Below, in pieces: positions 54,281 to 64,000 of a stretch of 64,000 nt of DNA (the first letter of the stretch is position 1; each line of letters opens with the position of its first letter). The notes under the pieces are model-generated. The model had not been told where the DNA came from, did no database searches, and saw only the letters and a list, made by a program, of their open reading frames with translations. Origin of the DNA: Euphorbia lathyris (taxonomy: Eukaryota; Streptophyta; Magnoliopsida; Malpighiales; Euphorbiaceae); NCBI RefSeq assembly GCF_963576675.1, contig NC_088915.1, positions 82,221,501 to 82,285,500 on the forward strand. Reading direction: 5' to 3'. Both the position numbers and the translations under genes were made by a program.

Positions 54281-57068
54281 CTATAAATATATCCTCTCTC
54301 CAAGCTTCAATCACAGAATTTATTTTCTCCCTCCATTTCTTTCTCCAGTTTCAGAATTGAAAAAATAAAAACAATTGGGTGCAATTTGCAAAATTATCAA
54401 ATTAAATTTGATCTGAGCTGAGAGCTACTGGTAGAAGTTGACATTGCCGTGGATTTTTATGTAAGTAATTCTCTTTAATCTTAATTTATTTATCTAATGT
54501 CACATTGCACTATAGTGTTTTAATTTAGGCCTAATTAATAAAAAAAACATGATTTTTCGGGTTTCAAAATTTTTCGTTGTGTAAGAAGAATCATGGTTGT
54601 CGTCGTTACCAAATCGAGATATTTTTGACCCGTTAACGGGCAACAAATGCATTTCTTTTGTATGACGGTTTTTTTTACAATTTTTTTTTAATTTTTTAAT
54701 TAGAAGTCAAAATATTTTTTGAAATTGGCCCTAAATGTTATTTTTATTTATTAAATTTGTTGAGGAAAATTAATATTTTATATATTGATTTTTAGCTTAT
54801 TCCAGAGCAGAAATGGTGGAATCTAATAACATCCTGAAAAAAATGGATCAGGTATATTTTTATATTTATTTGATAATTTATAAGTGATTTTTTAACTATT
54901 AATATCATTTGACTTTATCGACGTGTTTCATTTACGTGTAATCAAATCAACATATCATATCAATATCAATAAATATCACTGATGTTAACGTGTCATATTT
55001 AAGATAATTAATAGCATTAATCGAATTTTTATATTTTTTTGCAAGAAAAATATTATATTTTTTATTTATAAATACTAAAAAATTTATTATATGTATATAC
55101 ACATATGGATTGATAAAATTGAAAAAATAGGCTGATTTTCATCCTTTTCAGCAACATAAATATGTGTTTTGTACATTTTTTTCAACGAAAATGATTACCG
55201 GGTCCCTTGATTATAATTATTTTCATTTTAATTTCTGATGTGATGGGAATCTAAAAAAAAGTCATAATTTTTCAGAAAATACCATAAAGGAATACTAGAT
55301 TATTAATTATAGTGAAAACTAATTAAGGCAAACAATAATATTTTTTTTAACAATTATATATTAATTTATATTTTTTTTATTAATAATTTATTTTTTTTAG
55401 TGAAATATTATAAATTTATATTATTGTGATGAAAATATGAACACATAGATAAACTAGTGTTGGGTTGGGGGACTATATGATAAATCAATATCACATGTTT
55501 TGTTTCTTATAATATCATAATATTTCACACTCATTTTAAAGCATGCCTTGTCAATTTCACTTTGATTCATTGGATTCAATTATAAATTCAGTCCTATGTT
55601 TTTGAAGAAAATAAATTTAGTTTCCACATATTGAAACCATGTAATCTTAAACTTAATATTTATCTGACAGTGTAGTTTTAAGCTCATTAACGGAAGATAA
55701 GTTTTTTCGTTAATAAAAAAAGTGTGCAATTTTAACCCTTGTTAACAAAGAAATCGCATGTATTTCTCAAAAAAAAAAAAAAACAAAGAAATCGCACATA
55801 TAACTTTTTTCTCTATTTTTTGTTAATAAAATTTGAAATTACACTATTTAATAAACACTAAGTTTGAAATTTCTCTATCTGTTTTTGTTATTATCTCTTA
55901 AGTTATGTCTTTTTTACTGAAATTAAGTAAACTGAATTGAATTGCATTTACATTAACCAAATGAAGATTACATTAAAGAGAAAGAAAAGCCCCCATCCTA
56001 CCCCACACATGTGATTCGAATCCATGACCTCTACAGTCATAGGTAAGCTCTCAACCAACAGACTAAGAGCTTCATCACAAACTGAACTGAATTGAATGCT
56101 ACTGAACTGAAATAATAATATTAGACTTTAAAAATAGCAATAAATAAAATAAATAAGTTAATAGTAATAATAATAATGGTTCTAATGATAATAATAATAA
56201 ATAATAATAATTATAATAAATAATGATAAATTATTGAATTGAACTGAATGCTACTAAACTGAAATGAAATTACTGATATTGAAATTAAGTGACAAATAAC
56301 AGGACCTTAATATCATAATATGTTTTTAAGATTGAATTTGACTCAAAATTAGGGACGTATTGAGTCGATCCAAGTTTTGGTCAATTCATACTCGGTTCGT
56401 TAGAAAATCGACAAGCTCAAACCCGATTTCAAAATCATGTTCATGAGCAGCTCACGAACATGTCTTTTATTTGTTCGCGAACTTTGTCCAAACAGCTCAC
56501 TAATTCTATTCACGAAATTTATTAGCGAACAACTCGTTAATTATGTTAATTTGATTTTTTTAACATAATAACATACTTTTTGAAAATACAAAACTAAGGT
56601 TTTACATTTTCTCATTTATAAAAATACTATTATTAAAAAACTAATCTAATATAGTTTGTTCATGAATGTGTTCATGAACACTGTGATAGAGTTTGTTCGT
56701 GAGCTTATTCATGAATTTATATTCGAGTCTGTTCACGAACTTTCGAGCTTATTTTCGCTATGTCCTAGCTCATCTCGTTTATAAATCAAACCGAACATAC
56801 TCGAGCTATTATTAAGCCGAAATATCAGCTCGGCTCATCTACAACTCTACTCAAATTCTTCGCAAATCAATTTTTTTTTTCTCATAACTAAGTAATATTT
56901 TTTATTCATTAATTAATTTTTTTTTTTAGTCTATGTAAACAACAGGTGACTGAATATCCTACGTGGGGCAAATTCTTGTTGGTCATGTGTCTAGAAATTC
57001 AGCCACCGGTCTACAAGACCATATATTATTTATTTTATTATATAAACAAGACAATTCTTAAAATTTAA
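54281..57068 (+). CDS. Candidate small spliced gene (uncertain)
   Basis: CTATAAATATA at 54281 resembles a TATA box, followed by a CT-rich leader. A donor TTTTAT|GTAAGTAATT lies at 54461. A short exon with ATG 54813 encodes 13 codons, MVESNNILKKMDQ, ending at donor CAG|GTATAT (54852). An acceptor AACAG at 56945 opens a frame joined in phase 0, VTEYPTWGKFLLVM and on to a stop at 57068, giving about 53 residues in total. I do not recognise the product. A SINE and another repeat sit in the second intron. It could equally be the 5' end of a broken gene or chance; expression data would be needed. Confidence 0.25.
55946..56085 (-). mobile_element. tRNA-derived SINE
   Basis: On the minus strand, a tRNA-like head carries TAGTCTGTTGGTTGAGAGC (box A region) and GGATTCGAATC (box B), followed by CACATGTGTGGGGTAGGATG. 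Flanks ACTGAATTGAATTGC (55931-55945) and ACTGAATTGAATGC (56086-56099) form a target duplication with one indel. Length and structure fit a plant SINE transcribed by RNA polymerase III. Confidence 0.8.
56330..56850. repeat. Diverged GCTCACGAAC-type repeat
   Basis: CAGCTCACGAACATG, TTCGCGAACTTTG, GTTCATGAACA and CGAGCTCA-like words recur on both strands. This resembles a common plant DNA-transposon-derived repeat with internal palindromes. No ends or target duplications were defined. Confidence 0.45.
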
Positions 57069-57386
57069 AATACCCTCTGCCCCCCTTATTTTGCCCCCAC
57101 TCTCTATATATTTTATTTGCTGACAAATATATAGTTTTTTTTATAATTTTTTAAAAATCTATATTTTCCTTGTAATGATGGAAAACTTTACACGTCGCAT
57201 TTTTTTTTTATAAATATTTATATGGTAAAAGATTAACATTGGTGAATATATCAAAGAAAGTAAATTTACAAATATATATATCTTGATTGGATAAGATTAA
57301 TTAGAGATAAACACAAGTTTTCTTATGCTAAATTTTTTAATTAATAAATAATTAAACTAATAAATAAAATTTTAATTTTTTTTATA

Positions 57387-57985
57387 AGGAGAACGTGTAA
57401 AAATACCCTTAACATTTACAACTATAAGCAATTTTAACACTAACGTCTGAAATGGTGCAATTTTACCCCTAACATTGGTAACCAAGAGCAATTTTACCCC
57501 TGATATTGACAAGTCAGGTCAATTAGAGAAATAATTCATCAAATTGTCTTTCTCGATCATGAATTTTGTCATCTACAGTTTACATGTGCGTCATTTTATT
57601 ACTAATTAATAACAGGTCACAAACATATGATTAAATGAGAAACAAAGTTAAAAAAATTTTAAAAAAATATACTGTATTTTATACGAGATGGACAAAAAAA
57701 TTCAAATATTTCGCCGAATTTAAAAATTTTAATTTTCAATTCTCTTATTAAATTATAAAAAAAAATATGAATTTTTTTCAGAATCAACACACGTGCAATT
57801 GGTGTAGAATAAGAAACAAAATATATGCATTTTATAACAATGTCTGAAATTGACCCAACTTGTCAACGTTATGGGTAAAATTGATATTCACTGTCAACAT
57901 TAGGGGTAAAATTACACTATTTTAATGTTCGGAATAAAATTGTTCCTAGCTGAAAATATTAGAAGTATTTTTTGCATCGTATCTC
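57387..57985. mobile_element. Mutator-type MITE, 599 bp, 9-bp TSD
   Basis: The duplication TTTTTTATA lies at 57378-57386 and 57986-57994; it is low-complexity but exact. Inward ends AGGAGAACGTG and GAGATACGATG are imperfect, yet the arms share long blocks: AATTTTACCCCTAACATT and TTGACAAG-GTCAATT in inverted orientation. No ORF. Confidence 0.78.
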
Positions 57986-58080
57986 TTTTTTATATTATCA
58001 TTGAAATAATAAATTCTTAAAACCCATATATATCATTATCTTATGTTCTATAATATAATGTATCATTATTATTCTAATTA

Positions 58081-58593
58081 GGCTTAATACATCATTTGCC
58101 CCCTGAACTTATCCAAAAAGCTTGATTGGCCCCCTGAACTTTTAAAGTGTTTCGATAGCACACTGAACTTGCATAAAATGTTCAGTTAGCCTCCTGAACT
58201 TGCATAAAATGCAATCAATTGATCACTCGGTCGCAAAAAAATAAATTAAATACGAAAAATGTATTCCACGCATCTTAGAATATTATTACATAATTCAAAA
58301 ATATATTAAAAATGAAGTTATTACTTGCTCAACTATAAAACTTGTCCTCTCCAATATTAGAACCGTATATTCTGTTTTTGGTCGTTTTACTTTTTTTAAG
58401 ACTCGGGGAATACATCTTTCACATTTGACTTACTTTTTTGCGACCAAGTGACCAATTGATTACATTTTATGCAAGTTTAGGGGGCTAACTGAATATTTTA
58501 TGCAAGTTCAAAGGGTTATCCGGACACTTTGAAAGTTCAGGGGGCCAATCAAGCTTTTTGGACAAATTCAGGATGCAAATGATGTATTAAGAT
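58081..58593. mobile_element. Mutator-type MITE, 513 bp, 9-bp TSD
   Basis: The duplication TTCTAATTA is exact (58072-58080; 58594-58602). Arms match closely: CTTAATACATCATTTGC and AAAAAGCTTGATTGGCCCCC are present inverted at the far end. The interior has GCGACCGAGTG/GCGACCAAGTG. No ORF. Confidence 0.93.
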
Positions 58594-58602
58594 TTCTAAT
58601 TA

Positions 58603-59435
58603 TTATTATTAATTTCTCCATTAACAATCTAAAAGTGAATGATTACATGATAGACATTTTAAAAAAGAATTCCATAATTACATTATGACTAGTGCTTCCG
58701 TGCATATACTTAACACGTTTTATACATTGCATTCTACTAATTACCACAAATTCCCACTTTATATGCCTTTCCCAATTACATAATCACCATTTTGAACTTT
58801 AGTATATAGTTTTTTTTAATCAGAAACACACACACGCAAAAACAATATATAAAAAAAATATTATTTAATTGAGAGTTGATCCATCTAAAGGATGTCTGAT
58901 GAGTCTCGAACCGAAAAATCAAATAAACTATAAAAATATATATTATTTAACTTTAGTGTAAATTTTTTAATTTATTAGTTTTGTGACCTTAATTTAAAAT
59001 TTGAAGATTTTATGAATATGACCTATCCTATCCTAATTAAGTAAATTACCAAAAATCCAAATAAAATAAAATTGAGAAAAAGATAGATATTCATAGGTAC
59101 TAAAAGACATTAAATCAACTTTTACTCCAAAGTCCAAAACTTGAGAGAAAACGCCCTAACGCTTTCATCGAAGACGAAGGAAGCTAAAACTAAGTAGAAA
59201 CCCTAAATCTTTTGTTCTTTTTTAACATTGTCTTAATTTGTCTTTCTTGTTTCAAATATACCCTCCGAGGACTATTTTATAAATAATTTATTTGTCTACG
59301 AGTTCTTACACAATACACAAATCAGTCATTCTATTGTTATAAAATACATTATAGAGCCTTGACTTTTTCAAAATCAACTATTTAATCATTCCATCCAAAA
59401 TTTTATTAGTCTTAGACCCTTTTTGACAATTTGAT
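58603..59435. other. Intergenic
   Basis: AT-rich with no supported gene. GAGAGTTGATCCATCTAAAGGATGTCT (near 58870) has a relative near 62570, so it may be part of a dispersed repeat. Confidence 0.4.
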
Positions 59436-59438
59436 GTT

Positions 59439-59806
59439 GGCCCTGTTTGGTAAAGAGCGTTTTGAAATAAAAAGAGCGGTTTTGACCAACTTTAGCGGTT
59501 TGACCACTGAAACCGCTGATTGGAGTGTTTGGTGGAGAGAGGTTTGTGAGAGAGTTTTGGGATGAAAACGTTAATTTAGAAAAAGCTCATTTTAGGAGCT
59601 TTTTCAATTAGCGTTTTGCAATATTAAAATTAATGGACTTCTTTAACCCTAATATTAAAAAAGAAATGCCCTTATTCGTCTTTTTGCACAAACCGCTATT
59701 ATCAATCAGCTAATTTTTACCAAACAGGTCTACACAAACAACTACTCAAATCAGCTAGTCAAACCAGCTAATGTAATCAGCTAACAACTAATTTCCAAAG
59801 AGGGCC
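59439..59806. mobile_element. MITE-like element with GGCCCTGTTTGG ends
   Basis: Ends GGCCCTGTTTGGTAAA and TTTCCAAAGAGGGCC are inverted with a few mismatches. A GTT triplet flanks both sides (59436-59438; 59807-59809). Internal inverted words (AGCGGTTT/AAACCGCT, ACCAAACAGG) suggest nested copies. Superfamily is uncertain: hAT or Harbinger-like. Confidence 0.6.
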
Positions 59807-60176
59807 GTTAGCTGATAGCTGATTACATTAACTGTTAGCTTATTACCTTTTTGGTTAGCTGATTTGACTGACGCATTGTGTGAACTTGTTTGGTAAAATT
59901 TAGCTGATTCCTAATAGCTGTTTGTGTAAAATGACCAATAAGAACATAATAAAACATTTATTTGGAATTAAAAAGTATTAATTAGGAGTAAAAATGTCCG
60001 TAAAAAGAGATGGAACAATAAACTAATTGAAAAAGGTCTGAACTTTTTCAAAATTAGATTTTTGGAACTAATAAGTTTCTTCAAACACCACTATTAGATG
60101 TTTGACTAGTCAAAACCTTTAAAGTGTCTTAAATCTCTAATTTTACTTCAAAAAGCTCTTTATCAAACAGACCTTA
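59807..60176. repeat. Second MITE-like repeat, related
   Basis: TTAGCTGATAGCTGATTACATTAAC at the left and AAAAAGCTCTTTATCAAACAGACC at the right relate to the neighbouring element (GGTAAAGAGCGTTTTGAA). Probably a rearranged or partial copy. Confidence 0.45.
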
Positions 60177-60915
60177 ACATATACAAATGATAAGTTTACT
60201 TATGTATTAAAAGTTATTATAATGTTTCATAATGTTCCACAAACTTGTAATTTTAGGTAAAATTTTTACTTTTTACTAATAGAATTCTGGACGGAATACT
60301 AAGTACATAATTGTTTTTGAAAAAGTCACAGACCTTGTAATGTCTTTTTTTTTTAAATAAAAAAACTCATCAATGTAATAATTAAGCATATAGATGGTCA
60401 CTAAAATTTGGGATTAGTTTCAAAAAGGTTATTGAACTGCATTTTGTTCAATAAAGTAATTGAAATTTTTCTTTTTATTTCTAATCAATCCAGACAGAAA
60501 AAATCACTAAAATAATAACGTAACAACCATGTTAATAAGAGTTACTCTTACGTATAACATGATAGTCACATAGCAACCCTATATGCAATATGACAACAAG
60601 AAAATATGAAAGTACATTTTTATTCCCATATAACAGTTTCAAGAAGTTTAATTATAAATAAATAAAAAATATAATCTTTTTTATGTAAAGAGTTTCTTAA
60701 TCATACGTAAAATTCTGTCATTTCAACGTGATTGTTGTCACGTCATTATTTCAATAACTTTTTCATTTCTAAAATAAACGTTTAATAATTTTAGTGAAAG
60801 AAAATGTGTTTCGGTTTAACCATAAACTTCAGTAACTATTGGTATAACAATTTATTTGCAAAACAGAAGCTAATAAATTATTTATTTATTTATTTTATTT
60901 TTCTCTTTTTTCTTG
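60177..60915. other. Upstream region of GA2ox8-like gene
   Basis: Non-coding AT-rich DNA. A degenerate inverted pair (TCACTAAAATTTGG near 60399; AATAATTTTAGTGA near 60783) suggests an old MITE. No defined regulatory motif can be supported by eye. Confidence 0.4.
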
Positions 60916-60923
60916 TATATAAA
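60916..60923 (+). promoter_or_regulatory. TATA box of GA2ox8-like gene
   Basis: TATATAAA within TTGTATATAAACCC, followed by a CT-rich leader (TTCTTCCATCTTTC), 88 bases upstream of the ATG. This is a typical plant core promoter arrangement. Confidence 0.75.
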
Positions 60924-61010
60924 CCCTTGTAAGAAACATAATCTTTGATATTTTCTAATAGTTTTTTCTTCCATCTTTCTTTCTTTGTTTCTCCATTTCA
61001 GCCTCTAGGA

Positions 61011-61465
61011 ATGGACGTGGACCCACCTTTCCACGAGATCTACAGCAATCTTCTGCACAAAACAATCGAAGATTCGAAGAAGTTTAAGACAACTTCTGCA
61101 ATTTTCGAAGAATGTGAGCTTCCTTTGATCGATCTCGGAGTTCTCCTCCGTCTCGATAACAATCCGCAGAAAGACAACTGCAAAAACGAGATAGCGAAAG
61201 CATCTCAAGAATGGGGTTTTTTCCAAGTCGTAAATCATGGGATTTCACGAGAAATTTTGGACAAGATGAGACAAGAACAAATTAAGGTTTTTAAACAACC
61301 TTTTCATCGGAAAAGTAAGGAAGATAAGTTCTTGAATTTCAGTTCCGGGACTTACCGGTGGGGTACTCCGACTGCTAATTGTCTTAGTCAGTTTTCTTGG
61401 TCTGAAGCTTTTCACATTCCGATGACTGATATCTCCGCTGCTTCCAATGGTTTACCGTCTTTCAG
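61011..61465 (+). CDS. GA2ox8: C20-gibberellin 2-beta-dioxygenase, exon 1 (partial)
   Basis: ATG 61011 (MDVDPPFHEIYSNLL) opens an intact 151-codon exon ending in phase 2 at CTTTCAG|GTAAAT. It encodes the N-terminal half of a 2-oxoglutarate/Fe(II) dioxygenase: ELPLIDLGVLL, then EWGFFQVVNHGIS of the DIOX_N domain (about residues 40-100), then SGTYRWGTPTA and SWSEAFHIPMTDIS. These features are those of the class III (C20) GA 2-oxidases GA2ox7/8, which inactivate C20 gibberellin precursors by 2-beta-hydroxylation. The Fe-binding HxD...H and the 2-oxoglutarate arginine belong to later exons, not found in the remaining 2.5 kb. Either intron 1 is long or the gene is truncated. No stop interrupts exon 1. 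Confidence 0.82.
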
Positions 61466-61499
61466 GTAAATTTCTTTCTGATATCTTTTTATTCATTCG

Positions 61500-61790
61500 G
61501 TGACGGAACTTGAGGAAAAAGTCGGGTTTAGACGAATACGTATTTTGAAAGGTGGAGGTGGTACTAATTTGCACCCCTAGCGACCCCGGAGATAGGGGCT
61601 GAACTACCCTTTTTAGGGTGGTTTCGATACCCATGTCCCATGTTCCGTGACGAATATACAAAGTTCGAAAGTTGGAGGTGCAAATTTGCACCCCTTCTTG
61701 GAGCCCCTTTTGTGTAGACAAAGGGCTAAACTACCCTTTTTGGAAGTGGTTTCTGGAGGTCGGGGTGTCTAAGTACCCCCGAGCCCCCTA
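61500..61790. repeat. Imperfect two-copy tandem repeat, about 120 bp
   Basis: GACGAATA (61531 and 61650), GGAGGTG and AATTTGCACCCCT recur in the same order, as do GGGCT-AACTACCCTTTTT and GTGGTTTC. An old duplication or part of a dispersed repeat, lying in the presumed GA2ox8 intron 1. Confidence 0.7.
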
Positions 61791-61799
61791 TCTCCACTC

Positions 61800-63090
61800 T
61801 TGATTACAGGGCTTAGACGTTTTTTTTAGGTGAAAGACCGACTCAAATCATTCTTTCTAAAAATAGATTTCGGTGTTCAGGATGTAATAGATCCGTACTC
61901 TCTCAGTCAGTTATCTTATTATTTCATTTCAAAAATTTCAAAATATATTTTTAATGTTGAAATTTTTGAGGAACAAATAACTAAGCATACGAGGAACTCC
62001 TATGTGCCAATAGAAGAGGGAACAATCTATCTCAGGTGATTCGAAAATAATTTAGTAGTTTTTTTTTTCCTTTTTTTTCTGTCTCGGAGTTTTAGCACCT
62101 CTACGCAATAAAAAAAACTAAGCGTATGCATATGAGTGCATGACATTTTAGTTTAAATCCATTCATAAAATATTAATTTAAACGTCTAAACAAATTATCT
62201 TCGGGTTTTACTCATAATTAAGCTTTTTTGGTTAAATGATTCGTTATAAATGGTATCAAAGTCTATTATACTTACGGTATTATTTATTAATTAAAATTTA
62301 ATTAATGGTAGTGTAGATATAATTTATATGCATTTTTTAATTTTACATTAAAAAAACATTTAAATTAAATGACTTCACATTTTTTCAGAAACATGTATTT
62401 ATAGCAGAAGTTAAACATAAATAAAACATTTTTTTATTTAAAAAGATATAGAGTAGTGAGTAAAAATGCTAATTCGAAAAATTAATACGCATGTTGTTTT
62501 TTTAAATAAAAAAATCAATATGTCGGTGTCTATTAATTTGATAACGCAATGCTTACCTAGAAAATTTTAATTGAGAGAGAATTTATTTTAAAGGATGTCT
62601 CAAACTGAAAATTCATACAAACTATTATAAAAAATCACAGTACTTAAATTTTATTCGTGTTTTAAATTTAGAATTAATTGTTAGTATAAAAATTTAAAAG
62701 TAGATAAACTACCTTAATTTCTTTATTAATATTATTAACAATGCTTATTTTCTTACTTTAATCTACTAAAATCATAATTAAGAGTTGAATTACTTCATTA
62801 TAATTATAGTTAATGAAAATGCTCTAGGTCACTATAGTGACAATCACTCATAGTATGAAAATACATAAATACCCTCAAGCCCTTATTTATTTAGCACCTA
62901 ACCTATATTACCCTTTTAGTAATTATACAAAACTCACACTTTCCAAAAATAGAAATTAGTGTCTTACAGAAAGACTGTAATTATTACTATTATGAGTTTG
63001 GACTTCTGATTTGCCAAACTGAGTGAGAACATAAATATTCTTAAAATAATAAAATATTAATAATTTACGTGTCGTACATTTAACACGATC
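61800..63090. other. Presumed intron 1 of GA2ox8-like gene or downstream DNA
   Basis: AT-rich. No segment encodes the conserved second half of a GA 2-oxidase. A 69-codon ORF at 61830-62039 has no dioxygenase motif. Confidence 0.5.
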
Positions 63091-63163
63091 GTCTGGGTGG
63101 TGTAGTTGGTTATCACGCTAGTCTCACACACTAGAGGTCCCCGGTTCGAACCCGGGCTCAGAC
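63091..63163 (+). tRNA. tRNA-Val(CAC)
   Basis: A 73-nt cloverleaf: acceptor GTCTGGG pairs with CTCAGAC (one G-U). The anticodon stem is CTAGT/ACTAG around the loop CTCACAC, so the anticodon is CAC, reading GTG valine codons. Box A is TGGTGTAGTTGG and box B is GGTTCGAACCC, both needed for RNA polymerase III. The CCA end is not encoded, as is normal for nuclear tRNA genes. There is no intron. It lies 1.6 kb after GA2ox8-like exon 1 on the same strand. Confidence 0.97.
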
Positions 63164-63169
63164 ATATAG

Positions 63170-63174
63170 TTTTT
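63170..63174 (+). terminator. RNA polymerase III terminator of tRNA-Val
   Basis: A run of five T residues begins seven bases after the tRNA 3' end, the standard Pol III stop signal. Confidence 0.8.
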
Positions 63175-63323
63175 AAAAATCCCAATTTCACACCATATTT
63201 AATTATATTCAATTTTAAAACGCAGCTATAATCTTTTCAAAATAGAAATAAATTCACATGTTTATATTGGATTACTTTCTTCTCACCAAAACTTCTTAAA
63301 AAAAGAATATATATATATATTCT

Positions 63324-63453
63324 AAATTTATTAAAATAAAATATATATTCTAATTTTTTTTTACTTTATTTTAAATTGAATTTGTATTAAATTTATTAAA
63401 ATAAAATATATATTCTAATTTTTTTTACTTTATTTTAAATTGAATTTGTATAT
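63324..63453. repeat. 65-bp tandem duplication
   Basis: AAATTTATTAAAATAAAATA starts at 63324 and again at 63389, and the 65-bp units are almost identical through AAATTGAATTTGTAT. A recent local duplication in AT-rich DNA. Confidence 0.92.
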
Positions 63454-64000
63454 AATATATATTAATGGGTATATCAATGAGTACCGTAATATTAATGGGT
63501 TAGGTATCTAGTGTTCACTTGGATTCTGAATCGAATTCGGTCTTTCACTGTTGGTTCTAGAATTGTTAGAATCCTAAAGAGGAGATTCAAAACATCTTAC
63601 GTCATAGATTTAATAGTAAATGACCAAATTCATTAGATTGAGCTGAATACTACTATCGTTATAGAGTATAGACAGCTATTATCATGCCCAGTCCATCCCC
63701 GAAAGTGGAGATAATTTTCTCCCCTATCCCCTACTCAATGAAAATAGGTACCGGTGATTCCCTTGATCCTAAAAGGGCAGGATCCATTGAGTTTGAGTAT
63801 TAATCCATCTTATTGACAAACCTACACCTCAACTTACTTAAACTGCAAGCAAGAGAATAGGTGAAGGGTGTACAATGAGTTCTCCCGCACAGGACCCCAA
63901 ATTTAAAAGGGCCCAGTTTTTTTTATTATACAAATCTAAATAAATTATTATTATTAATTATTATGTGAAAAATTAAGTGAATGTTAATGTATCCAGAAAA
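63454..64000. other. Right edge, nothing recognised
   Basis: No supported ORF, RNA gene or transposon end in the last 550 bp. Confidence 0.4.

Noticed and set aside
61830..62039. 69-codon ORF as GA2ox8 exon 2
   Set aside because: No dioxygenase motif, no suitable acceptor and wrong composition.

Overview
The window is nuclear DNA from a flowering plant, probably a eudicot. It is AT-rich, genes have GT-AG introns, and the repeats belong to plant lineages: Athila, Tat and Tekay-like Ty3/gypsy elements, a long-LTR Ty1/copia element, L1-type LINEs with RNase H, Mutator-type and PIF/Harbinger-type MITEs, and a tRNA-derived SINE. Most of the 64 kb is transposons nested in each other. I see two features likely to be ordinary host genes: a nuclear tRNA-Val(CAC), and the first exon of a C20-gibberellin 2-oxidase (GA2ox8-like) at the right end.

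Layout. 1-16.5 kb: an Athila-type gypsy element on the minus strand (gag, protease, RT/RNase H, integrase, and an ORF in the env position). A younger, apparently intact Tat-lineage gypsy element (4874-14226) splits its pol ORF, with a 5-bp target duplication. The Tat element has a 1868-residue gag-pol, an archaeal-type second RNase H, a tRNA-Phe-type primer site, an 83-bp tandem array, and a multi-exon ORF on the opposite strand. 17.2-18.4 kb: a two-exon plant-mobile-domain (PMD) gene fragment with its own TATA box. 18.7-24.4 kb: a 46-bp tandem array, then an LTR-like repeat whose TATA box sits in the loop of a perfect 12-bp inverted repeat downstream of a ~22-bp palindromic array; a 5'-truncated LINE interrupts it. 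24.4-28.7 kb: a decayed multi-exon Ulp1/C48-protease-like gene. 29.1-29.6 kb: a solo LTR. 31.0-36.2 kb: two Mutator-type MITEs, one holding a second LINE and an odd chimeric segment.

36.7-51.8 kb: a Harbinger-type MITE next to a gypsy gag remnant, then a non-autonomous Tekay-like element (38183-51819, TSD GAAAT). A copia element with two 1831-bp LTRs (38757-48194, TSD TATAG) sits in the Tekay 5' LTR. 52-60.2 kb: at least five MITEs, a SINE, and a low-confidence small spliced gene. 60.9-64 kb: GA2ox8-like promoter and exon 1, then 2.5 kb with no further GA2ox exon but with the tRNA-Val gene.

Target duplications order several insertions: Athila before Tat; gag remnant before Tekay before copia; MITE before LINE. 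In several dead elements the nonsense codons fall where relatives usually carry tryptophan, which fits TGG to TAG/TGA transitions in methylated DNA. Family calls rest on motifs read by eye; no database search was run.
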